This document shows positions 20,538 to 29,469 of a DNA stretch of 64,000 nucleotides, piece after piece. Below the pieces are notes generated by a model. It saw only the letters and a program-made list of their open reading frames with translations, did no database searches and was not told where the DNA came from. The DNA comes from Ectopseudomonas chengduensis (GTDB lineage Bacteria; Pseudomonadota; Gammaproteobacteria; Pseudomonadales; Pseudomonadaceae): contig NZ_FMZQ01000010.1 of NCBI RefSeq assembly GCF_900102635.1, positions 62,001 through 126,000 on the forward strand. The letters run 5' to 3'. How positions within the stretch are numbered: the stretch's first letter is position 1; each line of letters begins with the position of its first letter. A program made the translations under genes and the position numbers.

Positions 20538-20571
20538 ACGGGGGCGTCGCTAAAGTGACGCCCCCGTTTTT
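20538..20571 (+). terminator. Intrinsic terminator after trpS
   Basis: ACGGGGGCGTC / GACGCCCCCGT, an 11-bp perfect stem with an 8-nt loop, followed by TTTTTA. Confidence 0.9.
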
Positions 20572-20583
20572 ACTTGCCGGCCG

Positions 20584-20724
20584 AGAGCCTGTTGAAAGGC
20601 TCGCGAGCTAGAGGCATGCAAGGCAGAGACAGGCGAGGAAGCAGAGTGTACTGGTGTACATGAGCATTCCGAGCCTGTTTCTAACGCAGCAGGCCCGACG
20701 CGCAGCAGACTTTGAACAGGCTCT
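20584..20724. mobile_element. 141-bp MITE-like element with terminal inverted repeats
   Basis: Left end AGAGCCTGTTGAAAG (20584-20598) and right end CTTTGAACAGGCTCT (20710-20724) are inverted repeats matching at 14 of 15 positions. Inside are a second direct copy of GAGCCTGTT (20671-20679) and a small palindrome GTACTGGTGTAC. No coding capacity. No target-site duplication is evident in the flanks. It ends 8 bp before the zapE ATG, so it must supply or alter the zapE leader. Non-autonomous element is the best reading. Confidence 0.6.
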
Positions 20725-20732
20725 AACGAATC

Positions 20733-21827
20733 ATGACTCCTCTCGAGCGTTATCAGGCCGATCTCAAGCGGCCCGACTTCTTCCATGATGCGGCCCAGGA
20801 AAATGCCGTCCGCCATCTGCAGCGTCTGTACGACGATCTGATCGCGCGTGACCAGGGCAAATCCGGGCTGATGGGCAAGCTGTTCGGCAAGAAGCCGCAG
20901 GGGCCGGTCAAGGGCCTGTATTTCTGGGGTGGTGTCGGGCGCGGCAAGACCTACCTGGTCGACACCTTCTTCGATGCGCTGCCGTTCGAGCAGAAGATGC
21001 GCACCCACTTCCACCGCTTCATGAAGCGCGTGCACGAGGAAATGAAGACCCTCAAGGGTGAGAAGAACCCGCTGACCATCATCGGCAAGCGCTTCGCCGA
21101 CGAGGCGCGGGTGATCTGCTTCGATGAGTTCTTCGTCAGCGATATCACCGATGCCATGATTCTCGCCACGCTGATGGAAGAGCTGTTCAAGAACGGCGTT
21201 TCCCTGGTGGCCACTTCCAACATCGTGCCGGACGGCCTGTACAAGGATGGTCTGCAGCGTGCGCGCTTCCTGCCGGCCATCGCCCTGCTCAAGGAGCACA
21301 CCGATATCGTCAACGTCGACAGCGGCGTCGACTATCGCCTGCGCGCGCTGGAGCAGGCCGAGCTGTTCCACTTCCCGCTCGGCCAGGCAGCTGAAGACAG
21401 CCTGCGCAAGAGCTTCCAGAGCCTGCTGCCGGACTGCACCCATATGGTGGAGAACGAGGCGCTGATGATCGAGAACCGCGCGATTCACGCCGTGCGGGTA
21501 TGCGAGGACGTGGCCTGGTTCGAGTTCCGCGAGCTCTGCGACGGTCCGCGCAGCCAGAACGACTACATCGAGCTGGGCAAGATCTTCCATGCGGTGATCC
21601 TGGCCAATGTCGAGCAGATGAGCGTGGCCAAGGACGACATGGCACGCCGCTTCATCAACCTGGTGGACGAGTTCTACGACCGCAACGTCAAGCTGATCAT
21701 CTCTGCCGAGGTGGAGCTCAAGGACCTCTATACCGGCGGCCGCCTGAGCTTCGAGTTCCAGCGCACGCTGAGCCGTCTGCTGGAAATGCAGTCGCACGAG
21801 TTCCTTTCGCGCCCACACCGGCCCTGA
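20733..21827 (+). CDS. zapE: Cell division protein ZapE (AFG1-like ATPase)
   Basis: A 364-residue AFG1/LACE1-type AAA ATPase. Walker A is GGVGRGKT at 66-73 and the Walker B region reads RVICFDEFFVSDITDA near residue 130. ZapE associates with the Z-ring and modulates FtsZ polymers under stress in E. coli. It has little leader of its own, because the MITE-like element ends 8 bp upstream of the ATG. Convergent with the TRAP permease gene. Confidence 0.93.
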   Translation: MTPLERYQADLKRPDFFHDAAQENAVRHLQRLYDDLIARDQGKSGLMGKLFGKKPQGPVKGLYFWGGVGRGKTYLVDTFFDALPFEQKMRTHFHRFMKRVHEEMKTLKGEKNPLTIIGKRFADEARVICFDEFFVSDITDAMILATLMEELFKNGVSLVATSNIVPDGLYKDGLQRARFLPAIALLKEHTDIVNVDSGVDYRLRALEQAELFHFPLGQAAEDSLRKSFQSLLPDCTHMVENEALMIENRAIHAVRVCEDVAWFEFRELCDGPRSQNDYIELGKIFHAVILANVEQMSVAKDDMARRFINLVDEFYDRNVKLIISAEVELKDLYTGGRLSFEFQRTLSRLLEMQSHEFLSRPHRP

Positions 21828-21831
21828 AAAC

Positions 21832-21861
21832 CAGCGCCCGCCCTGTCCGGGGCGGGTGCTG
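21832..21861. terminator. GC-rich hairpin between convergent zapE and the TRAP permease
   Basis: AGCGCCCGCCC TGTCC GGGGCGGGTGCT forms a stable, slightly imperfect stem in the 39-bp gap between the two stops. There is no T-run on either strand, so termination here is plausible but weak. Confidence 0.4.
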
Positions 21862-21866
21862 TGCGA

Positions 21867-24044
21867 TCACTGTGGCAGCCAGCTACGCCACAGCTCCAGC
21901 GTCTGCGCACCGTGCTCGACGATCAGTTCACCGCCATAGGTGACGATCAGCAGCGCCACGATCATCACCGTCATCGGCAGGATCCAGCGCTCATAGCGGT
22001 AGTAGAAACCCTTGTCGCGCACCTCCTCGTTGGCGGCGGCGATTTCCGCCTCGCCCACCACCTGTCTGGCCAGCAGGTGGTTGAGCGCCACGGGCGGGGA
22101 CAGGTAGGCCAGTTCCATGGCGGTCAGGGCGATCATCCAGAAATGCACCGGGTGAATGCCGTTGGCATAGGCGATCGGCGCAATGGTGGCCGATACCAGG
22201 ATCACCACGCCAAAGGCGTCCATCACCATGCCGATCAGGAACAGCACCACCATCAAGGCGGTCAGTGCCAGCCAGATGCTCTGGAAGTCCTGCGGGATCA
22301 GCTCCATGAGACCGGAGCGTTCGATCACTCCGCCTGTGGATACCGACAAGGCCATCAGCAGGGTCAGTGCGCCGATATGGCCGACGGTGTCGTAAGTGGC
22401 GGCGCCCACGGCCTGGGTGAAGTTGCGCTGGCTGTTGCCTTGATCGTTCTCGATGGTGCGGGCGCTCGGAGCTTCCACCAGTGACTCGCCGCGCAGCTTG
22501 TCGAAGATCAACACCACCAGCAGGATGACCGGCAGCATCACCGGTGCGGTGAACTCGTTCAGGCGGGTGTCGAGCAGGTAGCTGTAGACCCAGACCACCC
22601 CGATGGCGATGAGAATGTAGGGTGCCACCGGCACCACAGCGCGGGCCATGGCGGGTATGGCGTCACGTGGGTGGGCGATGTTGATTGGTTGCTGGCGCAG
22701 CACCTGCGAGGCGATGAAGAACAGCGACGAGGTCAGGACGAAAACGGCGATCCCCCAGTTGTACAGTTCGGCCGTGGTCACCTGCTTGTTCAGTGCTGCG
22801 ACCACCACGATCAGCAGGCAGGGGCGCAGTACCACGCCGAGCGAGCCGGACATCGCCGAGACGGCCAGGGCGAATTGACGGCGGCCCCCGGAGAGCAGCA
22901 CTTCGCGGTAGATGATGGCCCCGGCGGCGATGACAAAGATGCCCGAGGCGCCCGTGTAGGCGGTCGGCACGGCGGCGCCGATCAGCAGGATCCAGGTCAG
23001 CAGCTCCGGCGACAGACGCCAGGGGCGGACCAGATCGAGGAAGCGGTCGACCACATTGGTCTGCTTGAGCAGCATGCCGGCCCAGATGAACAGGGCCAGG
23101 TTGAGGAAGATGCCCGACAGCTCGACGAGCTGGCCCAGGTAGATGGCGATGCCGCCATAGTGACCCTGCAGCGAGAACGAGGTGAAGGAGCTGATCGCCA
23201 TGATGGCGTAGAGCGGTGTGGCGAGCAGTGCCAGCCCCAGGTTGCCGCCAGGTTTGGCGTCTGCCGGTGGTTTCAGCAGGTGGTAGGCGCTGATCAGGCA
23301 CAGACAGCTGAATAGCGCGATCCACAAGCCGTTGAGATAGGGCCTGCTCAGTGGCAGGTCGGCGTTGAGCAGGGTATGCAGGTAATGGCTGCAGGAATAC
23401 ACCAGCAAGGCGTTGGCGATGACCATACCGGCAGCCGAGACGCGATGATCGAGCCGGGTCTTGGCGGGGCGCAGCGAGATGTGATGACGGCGCAGGGTGG
23501 TGGTGACGCCGGCGATGCTTATGAGCAGCAACAGGAGCAGGGCGCGGTTGTCGGTGCCGAAGCGGAAGATGCCGAAGAACGAGGTCTCCAGGCTGCGGAA
23601 CAGTTTCAGTTCAGGCGTCATGTGCGCGACGACGGCCGCGTGCAGCGTATGCCGCTGCGCGCAGAGTTGAGCGGCACGCTCCAGGGCGCTGCGCTGCGCT
23701 TGCGGATCGACCTCGGCAGCATCGAACAGGTCGTCGATATCGCTGCTGGCCTGGGCCGGTTGCCTGGCCAGCAGCGCATCGATGTCGGGGGCGGGGTCGC
23801 AGGTCGGGGTCACCGGGTCGGCGCGCAGCATGAAGTACTGCACGCCGGCAGCCGGGTCACCGAACAGACGCTCGCCCATGCGCAGAAGTTGGCCATGCAG
23901 CATTTCCCCGGTGCCGATGACCAGAGTGAGGGTCAGCAGGAGGAAGACCGGCAGGGTTGCAAGCCATTGGCCAAACAGAGGGCGTTTGAACGTCTGGGCT
24001 GGTGCGGGCTGATCATCGCTGGTCATGGTCGAGGCAATAGGCAT
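21867..24044 (-). CDS. TRAP-type transporter, large permease with fused small-subunit region
   Basis: A protein of about 725 residues with roughly 15 hydrophobic segments. The C-terminal two thirds resemble DctM (TRAP large permease; segments such as GAAVPTAYTGASGIFVIAAG and MELAYLSPPVALNHLLARQ). The N-terminal third looks like a DctQ-like small subunit fused to it, but with a hydrophilic periplasmic insert of about 120 residues (about 47-165) after the first span, containing two cysteines (TPTCDPAPD and AAQLCAQRH). TRAP permeases import organic acids or similar solutes using an ion gradient. The start is uncertain: an ATG at 24134 would overlap the upstream gene by 29 bp. The substrate is unknown. 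Confidence 0.82.
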   Translation of the reverse strand: MPIASTMTSDDQPAPAQTFKRPLFGQWLATLPVFLLLTLTLVIGTGEMLHGQLLRMGERLFGDPAAGVQYFMLRADPVTPTCDPAPDIDALLARQPAQASSDIDDLFDAAEVDPQAQRSALERAAQLCAQRHTLHAAVVAHMTPELKLFRSLETSFFGIFRFGTDNRALLLLLLISIAGVTTTLRRHHISLRPAKTRLDHRVSAAGMVIANALLVYSCSHYLHTLLNADLPLSRPYLNGLWIALFSCLCLISAYHLLKPPADAKPGGNLGLALLATPLYAIMAISSFTSFSLQGHYGGIAIYLGQLVELSGIFLNLALFIWAGMLLKQTNVVDRFLDLVRPWRLSPELLTWILLIGAAVPTAYTGASGIFVIAAGAIIYREVLLSGGRRQFALAVSAMSGSLGVVLRPCLLIVVVAALNKQVTTAELYNWGIAVFVLTSSLFFIASQVLRQQPINIAHPRDAIPAMARAVVPVAPYILIAIGVVWVYSYLLDTRLNEFTAPVMLPVILLVVLIFDKLRGESLVEAPSARTIENDQGNSQRNFTQAVGAATYDTVGHIGALTLLMALSVSTGGVIERSGLMELIPQDFQSIWLALTALMVVLFLIGMVMDAFGVVILVSATIAPIAYANGIHPVHFWMIALTAMELAYLSPPVALNHLLARQVVGEAEIAAANEEVRDKGFYYRYERWILPMTVMIVALLIVTYGGELIVEHGAQTLELWRSWLPQ

Positions 24045-24105
24045 GGCAGGCTCTACGGTCAGGGCGGAGGCCGGGGGGGCGTGCACGCTCCCCGTTTCGT
24101 TATTG

Positions 24106-25104
24106 TTATTCGAGGCTCTGGGCGCACTCGGCATCGGCTGAGTCGATCTGGCAGCGCACGCGTTTCATCACCGCCATCATGCGTTTGTCATAGATGCCTT
24201 CCTCGGTCAGCGAAATGCGCGCCTCACGCAGCATCACGCTGTACTTCTCCATGTCCCCGGGCGGAATGTCGATCCAGTAGTGACCGTCGATCTCTCTTTC
24301 CGATTGCGTGATGATGTCCATGGCGCGGCTGTACTGGCTGAGGGCGAACTCGCGTGATTGCTGCCCGAAACCTTCGGGGAATCGCTCAGGGCGGATGACC
24401 AGTTGATAGGTCAGTTGCAGCACCGGGAAGCGCGCCACACCGCCGCGTTCACCCATGCCCTTCTGCAGTTCCAGCGGTTTGTAGGCCGCCGCCGGCGCAC
24501 CGACCACATCCACCGAGCCGTTATTGAATTTGCCGGCGAAGTTGGTGACATCGGAGGCGACTGGCTGGGCGCCGATGCGTTGCACCATCTTCGCCTGTGC
24601 ATTGTCGTAGTCCATGATCGCGAACTTCTTGCCCGACAGTTTGCTGATGTTGTCGATGGTGCGGTCGTTGACGAACAGGTAGGCCGCGCCCATGGGCACG
24701 ATGCCCGCCACTTCGTAGGGGCCGCTGGTCATGAACTTGCTGGCCTTCGGCGAGCTCAGGGTGGTGATCACCGTTTCCAGCGCCTGGTAGCTGGGCAGGG
24801 CGCCCAGTGCTTCCAGACTACCGGTGAAGCCGTTGAACTGACGGGCGCGCAAGCCCATGATCATCACGCCATCGCATTGCCCGGCCTTGAAGTCTTCTGC
24901 GGCGATTTTCTCGTCGGTGTAGGGCTTGAGCTCAAGGTTGGCGCCGAAATTGTTGGCAGCCAGTTGGTAGTCCTTCATCAGGCTGTAGATGTCGCCCTGG
25001 GCGCCAAGGATATCGAACACGCAGATCCTCTGGGCGAAGGCCTGGGGGGCGGCGCCCAGTGCCAGGCAGAGCAGAGCGGGGGCGGCTAGGTTGGAACACT
25101 TCAT
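24106..25104 (-). CDS. Putative TRAP-associated periplasmic solute-binding protein
   Basis: A 332-residue exported protein: signal peptide with cleavage near AFA/Q at residue 24, then RICVFDILGAQGDIYSLMKDY. The two-lobed binding-protein pattern can be inferred from LSGKKFAIMDYDNAQAKMV and NNGSVDVVGAPAAAYKPLEL. It is only distantly like the DctP family and fits the group usually named putative solute-binding protein (DUF6091-like, from memory). Placed between the lipoprotein and permease genes on the same strand, so it should deliver the ligand to the permease. Confidence 0.75.
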   Translation of the reverse strand: MKCSNLAAPALLCLALGAAPQAFAQRICVFDILGAQGDIYSLMKDYQLAANNFGANLELKPYTDEKIAAEDFKAGQCDGVMIMGLRARQFNGFTGSLEALGALPSYQALETVITTLSSPKASKFMTSGPYEVAGIVPMGAAYLFVNDRTIDNISKLSGKKFAIMDYDNAQAKMVQRIGAQPVASDVTNFAGKFNNGSVDVVGAPAAAYKPLELQKGMGERGGVARFPVLQLTYQLVIRPERFPEGFGQQSREFALSQYSRAMDIITQSEREIDGHYWIDIPPGDMEKYSVMLREARISLTEEGIYDKRMMAVMKRVRCQIDSADAECAQSLE

Positions 25105-25156
25105 GGCAGATACTCCGGGTCATGCCGCTGAGGCGGGAAGGCTTGTGACGAGCTGA

Positions 25157-26191
25157 CTAGAGCAGGTCGTCGATCTCGATGCCGGTATCGACCGGCTGCT
25201 GCTTCTCGTCCCAGAAACGCAGCAGGCCACCGATTGGCGTGCGTGTGCCGGCATTAGTCGTCCAGTAGCGATCGGCATTGTTCATGACGGTGCTGCTGCT
25301 GATGGCATCGACCTGGGCATACGACTCGTTGAGGGTGAAGCTGCTGTTCCCCGCCTGGGTCGAGCCGAAGGCCCTCAGCGCGTTGCGCAGGTGCTGCTCA
25401 TCGTTCTTCGCCGTGGCGGAGATCACGTAGAGGGCGTGGGCCAGGCGTACGCCGCGACGCTCACCGATCTGTCGCGACTGCTCGAGCACCTGCCAGGGAT
25501 TCTGCCCCTCACCGCTGCCCGGCAGCATGTTCCAGACCAGGGCGCGCGCCGCCATCGGGGCACCCCACCACTTCTCGTTGTCCAGGCAGGTCATGGCGCG
25601 CTCGGTCTTGGCCGCGATGTCCTTGGGCACGCCGACGGCGTTCTGCGAGTTGATGTCGTTCTGAATGGCTTGCAGGCCCTGGATCAGGCCCAGCAGGTAG
25701 ATCAGTTCGTCGATGTCCTGGTCGAAAGTCGGGCAGTTGTCGCCGATGCGGATGTCGAAGCGCTGCTCGTAGTAGTTGGCGAAGTTCCGGTACGACTGGT
25801 ATTGGCGGCGTGCTGCCAGCTCGGCATAGCGCTTCTGGGTGATGCGTGCATCCTGTGCCTCTTCGACCTGCTTGCTGCGTGAGGCGCGCAGGTAGCGCAG
25901 CTCCTGCTCGAAGGCGGTCTGCTCGGCACAGGTAGCGGCGGTGAGGTAGAGCAGGGTCAGCAACTGCTGGTTGTCGGCACCCATGCCGCTGGTGGACTGG
26001 ATAAGGGGGGCGACGGACGCGCCGGAATAACAGGCCATGTCGGCGTCATGGCTTTCGAGCATGGGGCCGACCAGGTTGTTTTCCATGAAACGCAGCGATT
26101 GGTTGGCGCCGAAGCGTTTGATCGGGGTGCAGGCTGTCAGTAGCACCAGCGATGCAATGGCGCACAGGCGCAGCGCACGAGAGATTCTCAT
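25157..26191 (-). CDS. Lipoprotein, probable TatT-like TRAP accessory component
   Basis: A 344-residue lipoprotein. The signal peptide MRISRALRLCAIASLVLLTA ends in the lipobox LLTAC with Cys21 as the lipidation site. The rest is mostly alpha-helical and rich in Ala, Gln and Tyr (YAELAARRQYQSYRNFANYY), as expected of helical-repeat proteins. TatT proteins are lipoproteins of tetratricopeptide-associated TRAP systems, described in Treponema with a fused Q-M permease; the gene order here matches. The assignment is inference from context. The ATG at 26191 has GGAGAA upstream, better than the ATG at 26203. Confidence 0.65.
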   Translation of the reverse strand: MRISRALRLCAIASLVLLTACTPIKRFGANQSLRFMENNLVGPMLESHDADMACYSGASVAPLIQSTSGMGADNQQLLTLLYLTAATCAEQTAFEQELRYLRASRSKQVEEAQDARITQKRYAELAARRQYQSYRNFANYYEQRFDIRIGDNCPTFDQDIDELIYLLGLIQGLQAIQNDINSQNAVGVPKDIAAKTERAMTCLDNEKWWGAPMAARALVWNMLPGSGEGQNPWQVLEQSRQIGERRGVRLAHALYVISATAKNDEQHLRNALRAFGSTQAGNSSFTLNESYAQVDAISSSTVMNNADRYWTTNAGTRTPIGGLLRFWDEKQQPVDTGIEIDDLL

Positions 26192-26407
26192 GGCGTTCTC
26201 CATCGTTATTGTTGTTGTAGAGGCGCATCCAGCGCACGGTCTTGCGTGTCTGCCACGCGTAGGCGGGCCGACCACGTAAGCACTCTACTGGCAGCGGGTT
26301 GGGCTGATACCCAATCTTCTGGTGGGTGTGGCGGGTTGGTAGACAGATCGTCTAGTGCAAGGCGTTACCGAATCGCCGCTGGCGCGGCGAACGGCGCCTG
26401 CGCGATT

Positions 26408-27409
26408 TCACTGGGGCTGCTGCTGGAACTGGCGGCGGTAGTGGTTGGGGGACAGCCCCGTGTGCTGGCGGAACAGGCGTGCGAAGAAGCTGGCATCGTC
26501 GTAGCCGATCTCGTAGCTGACGGTCTTGATGCTCTTGCGGGTGGAGGACAGCAGGCTCTTGGCGGTTTCGATGCGCAGGCGCTGCAGGTAGTGCAGAGGC
26601 TTGTCACCGGTGGCGCTCTGGAAGCGACGCATGAAATTGCGGATGCTCATGCCGTGCTCGCGGGCCACGTCCTCGAAGCGGAACTTGTCGGCATAGTGCT
26701 CCTCCAGCCAATGCTGGATCTGCAGCACGGTGACGTCCTGGTGCAGTTTCTGCCCGCCGAAGCCGATGCGCCCCGGCGTATAGCTGCGCTGTACTTCGTA
26801 GAGAATGTCGCGTGCCACGCCCTGGGCCACGCCGGCGCCGCAATAACGCTCGATCAGATAGATATAGAGGTCGCAGGCCGAGGTGACGCCGCCTGCGCAG
26901 TACAGGTTGTCGGCATCGGACAGGTGCTTGTCCTGATTGAGCAACACCTTGGGGAAGCGCTCGGCAAACTCGCGGAAGAAGCGCCAGTAAGTGGTCGCCT
27001 CCTTGCCGTCGAGCAGGCCCGCTTCGGCCATCCAGAACACCCCGCTGGCTTCGCCGCAGATCGCCGTACCGCTGGCATGTTGGCGTTTGAGCCAGTCCAG
27101 TACCTGTGGGTAACGACGACTGAGGGCGTCGAAATCGTCCCAGAAGGCGGGCAGGATGATCACGTCGCAGCTGTCCAGACCGCCGTCTACCGGCACCTTG
27201 ACCTTGCTGAAGCTGTTTACGGGCAGTCCATCCGGGCTGACCAGGTGGATGTCGAACGGTGGCTCAAAGCCCAGGCCCTGCTGCTTGGCATAGCGAATGC
27301 CAGCCATGTGGAAGAAGTCCTTGGCTTGCATCAGGGTGGAGGCGAAGACGCCGTCGGTGGCGAGAATGCTGACACGGCGCAACGCCGTGCGCGGCTCTGG
27401 AATAACCAT
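26408..27409 (-). CDS. GlxA-family transcriptional regulator
   Basis: A 333-residue protein. Residues about 12-180 form a DJ-1/PfpI-like domain (VSILATDGVFASTLMQAK, CDVIILPAFWDD), with the nucleophile-region segment GTAICGEASGVFWMAEAG; the C-terminal 100 residues are an AraC-type double helix-turn-helix (MSIRNFMRRFQSATGDKP and SYEIGYDDASFFARLFRQH). GlxA-type regulators such as GbdR and ArgR control catabolism of quaternary amines and amino acids in Pseudomonas. It lies 216 bp upstream of the TRAP cluster on the same strand, so it may control it. The effector is unknown. Confidence 0.88.
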   Translation of the reverse strand: MVIPEPRTALRRVSILATDGVFASTLMQAKDFFHMAGIRYAKQQGLGFEPPFDIHLVSPDGLPVNSFSKVKVPVDGGLDSCDVIILPAFWDDFDALSRRYPQVLDWLKRQHASGTAICGEASGVFWMAEAGLLDGKEATTYWRFFREFAERFPKVLLNQDKHLSDADNLYCAGGVTSACDLYIYLIERYCGAGVAQGVARDILYEVQRSYTPGRIGFGGQKLHQDVTVLQIQHWLEEHYADKFRFEDVAREHGMSIRNFMRRFQSATGDKPLHYLQRLRIETAKSLLSSTRKSIKTVSYEIGYDDASFFARLFRQHTGLSPNHYRRQFQQQPQ

Positions 27410-27554
27410 AAGTATTTATTCTTGTTCAAGGCTAAGTGGTCATGTAGCGGCTGGATCGTCTTATTTTTTGGCGCTTGTGTCCAGTGCGACCAAGCGTTTG
27501 CTTGGCTAAAGTCGAGGCCATGCTTTTCCTCCCGCCCCAGACACAGGTAGCGCC

Positions 27555-28694
27555 ATGATTCCCAGAACTCTATTCAGCTCCGACCATGAACTGTTTCGCG
27601 ACAGCGTGCGCAAGTTTCTCGAGCAGGAAGCCGTGCCTTATCACCATCAGTGGGAAAAGGACGGGCATATCGACCGCGCGCTATGGAACAAGGCAGGCGA
27701 GGCGGGAATGTTGTGTTCGCATATCCCCGAAGAATACGGCGGCATGGCGGCCAACTTTCTCTACAGCACCGTGGTGATCGAAGAGATCGGGCGCCTGGGG
27801 CTGACCGGTATCGGTTTCTCGCTGCATTCGGACATCGTCGCGCCCTACATCCTGCATTACGGCAGCGAGGCGCAGAAGCAGCACTACCTGCCTAAGCTGG
27901 TCAGCGGTGAAATGGTCACGGCCATCGCCATGACCGAACCGGGCGCCGGCTCCGACCTGCAGGGCGTGAAAACCACCGCCGTGCTCGATGGCGACGAATA
28001 CGTCATCAATGGCTCGAAGACCTTCATCACCAATGGTTGGCTGGCCGATCTGGTGATCGTGGTGGCCAAGACCGACCCCAAGGCGGGGGCCAAGGGCACC
28101 AGCCTGTTTCTGGTAGAAGCCAGCACGCCGGGTTTCTCCAAGGGCAAGCGCCTGGAGAAGGTCGGCATGAAGGCGCAGGACACCTCCGAGCTGTTCTTCC
28201 AGGACGTGCGCGTGCCCAAGGAGAATCTGCTGGGTCAGCCGGGCATGGGCTTCGCCTACCTCATGCAGGAGCTGCCGCAGGAGCGGCTGACCGTCGGCAT
28301 CGGTGCCCTGGCTTCGGCGGAGGCCGCGCTGCAGTGGACGCTGGATTACACCCGTGAGCGCAAGGCTTTCGGCAAGGCCGTGGCGGACTTCCAGAACACC
28401 CGCTTCAAGCTCGCCGAGATGGCGACGGAGATTCAGGTCGGTCGGGTGTTCATCGATCGCTGTCTGGAGCTGCACCTGCAAGGCAAGCTCGATGTGCCGA
28501 CGGCGGCGATGCTCAAGTACTGGACCACCGATTTGCAGTGCAAGGTGCTCGACGAGTGCGTGCAGCTGCACGGCGGCTACGGCTACATGTGGGAATATCC
28601 GGTGGCGCGCGCCTGGGCCGATGCGCGGGTGCAGCGCATCTACGCCGGTACCAACGAGATCATGAAGGAGATCATTTCCCGCTCGCTGGTGTAA
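27555..28694 (+). CDS. Acyl-CoA dehydrogenase, long-chain (LCAD/IVD) type
   Basis: A 379-residue FAD enzyme that introduces the alpha-beta double bond into acyl-CoA, passing electrons to ETF. Substrate-binding and FAD motifs include [15 protein letters not shown] and RKAFGKAV. The catalytic base is probably Glu243 in [10 protein letters not shown], the position used by long-chain and isovaleryl-CoA dehydrogenases, while the medium-chain position in the [11 protein letters not shown] segment is Ala. The C-terminus ([20 protein letters not shown]) is close to long-chain enzymes. Chain length preference is inferred. Divergent from the GlxA gene. Confidence 0.9.
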   Translation: MIPRTLFSSDHELFRDSVRKFLEQEAVPYHHQWEKDGHIDRALWNKAGEAGMLCSHIPEEYGGMAANFLYSTVVIEEIGRLGLTGIGFSLHSDIVAPYILHYGSEAQKQHYLPKLVSGEMVTAIAMTEPGAGSDLQGVKTTAVLDGDEYVINGSKTFITNGWLADLVIVVAKTDPKAGAKGTSLFLVEASTPGFSKGKRLEKVGMKAQDTSELFFQDVRVPKENLLGQPGMGFAYLMQELPQERLTVGIGALASAEAALQWTLDYTRERKAFGKAVADFQNTRFKLAEMATEIQVGRVFIDRCLELHLQGKLDVPTAAMLKYWTTDLQCKVLDECVQLHGGYGYMWEYPVARAWADARVQRIYAGTNEIMKEIISRSLV

Positions 28695-28755
28695 TTCGCG
28701 GGGCGAACTCAGGCGTCGCCCTGCGGCTCCAAGGCAGAAATGTCTGGAGAGCTTC

Positions 28756-29469
28756 ATGACCCGATTGAGCGATCTGGCTGCATCCCCGTTCGCGGACTGG
28801 GATGGCAGCCCGGCGGCTGCCCGTGAGTTGCAGACGCAACTGGCCCGGCAAGTGCGACTGGAAGACGATTATCCGCCGCTACGTCACCTGGCGGGCGTGG
28901 ATGTCGGCTTCGAGGAGGGCGGCGCCATCACTCGCGCTGCCGCGCTGCTATTGGGCGCCGATACTCTGGAACCGATGGCCGAATGCGTGGCGCGCATCCC
29001 CACCAGCATGCCCTACGTGCCAGGGCTGCTGTCCTTTCGCGAACTGCCGGCCTTGCTTCGAGCATTGGCTGGCCTGCCAGACGAACCTGATCTGATCTTC
29101 GTCGACGGCCATGGCATCGCCCACCCGCGCGGCCTGGGCATCGCCGCGCATTTGGGTGTGGTCAGCGGCTTGCCGACCATTGGTGTGGCCAAGAAGATTC
29201 TCACGGGGCATCACGCCGAGCTGGCCGAGGCGCGCGGGGCTCGTGTCGAGCTGCTGAACAGGATGGGCGAACAAATTGGCTGGGTGCTGCGCAGCAAGGA
29301 CCGCGTGCGGCCGCTGATCATCTCGCCGGGCAACCGGGTCAGCCTCGAGCGTGCCCCGGAGCTGGTCATGGCCTGTGTCAGGCGCCACCGCCTGCCCGAA
29401 CCGACTCGCCTGGCTGATCGCCTGGCTTCGCGACGCGATGCCAGGCGCGATCAGCCTTCTCTCTTTTAA
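28756..29469 (+). CDS. nfi: Endonuclease V (deoxyinosine 3' endonuclease)
   Basis: A 237-residue repair nuclease that nicks DNA 3' of deoxyinosine arising from adenine deamination. Family motifs: GVDVGF (metal-binding Asp), [13 protein letters not shown] (damage-recognition wedge region) and [20 protein letters not shown]. Slightly longer than the E. coli enzyme (223). Its last 4 bp overlap the stop of the oppositely oriented aldo/keto reductase gene. Confidence 0.95.
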   Translation: MTRLSDLAASPFADWDGSPAAARELQTQLARQVRLEDDYPPLRHLAGVDVGFEEGGAITRAAALLLGADTLEPMAECVARIPTSMPYVPGLLSFRELPALLRALAGLPDEPDLIFVDGHGIAHPRGLGIAAHLGVVSGLPTIGVAKKILTGHHAELAEARGARVELLNRMGEQIGWVLRSKDRVRPLIISPGNRVSLERAPELVMACVRRHRLPEPTRLADRLASRRDARRDQPSLF

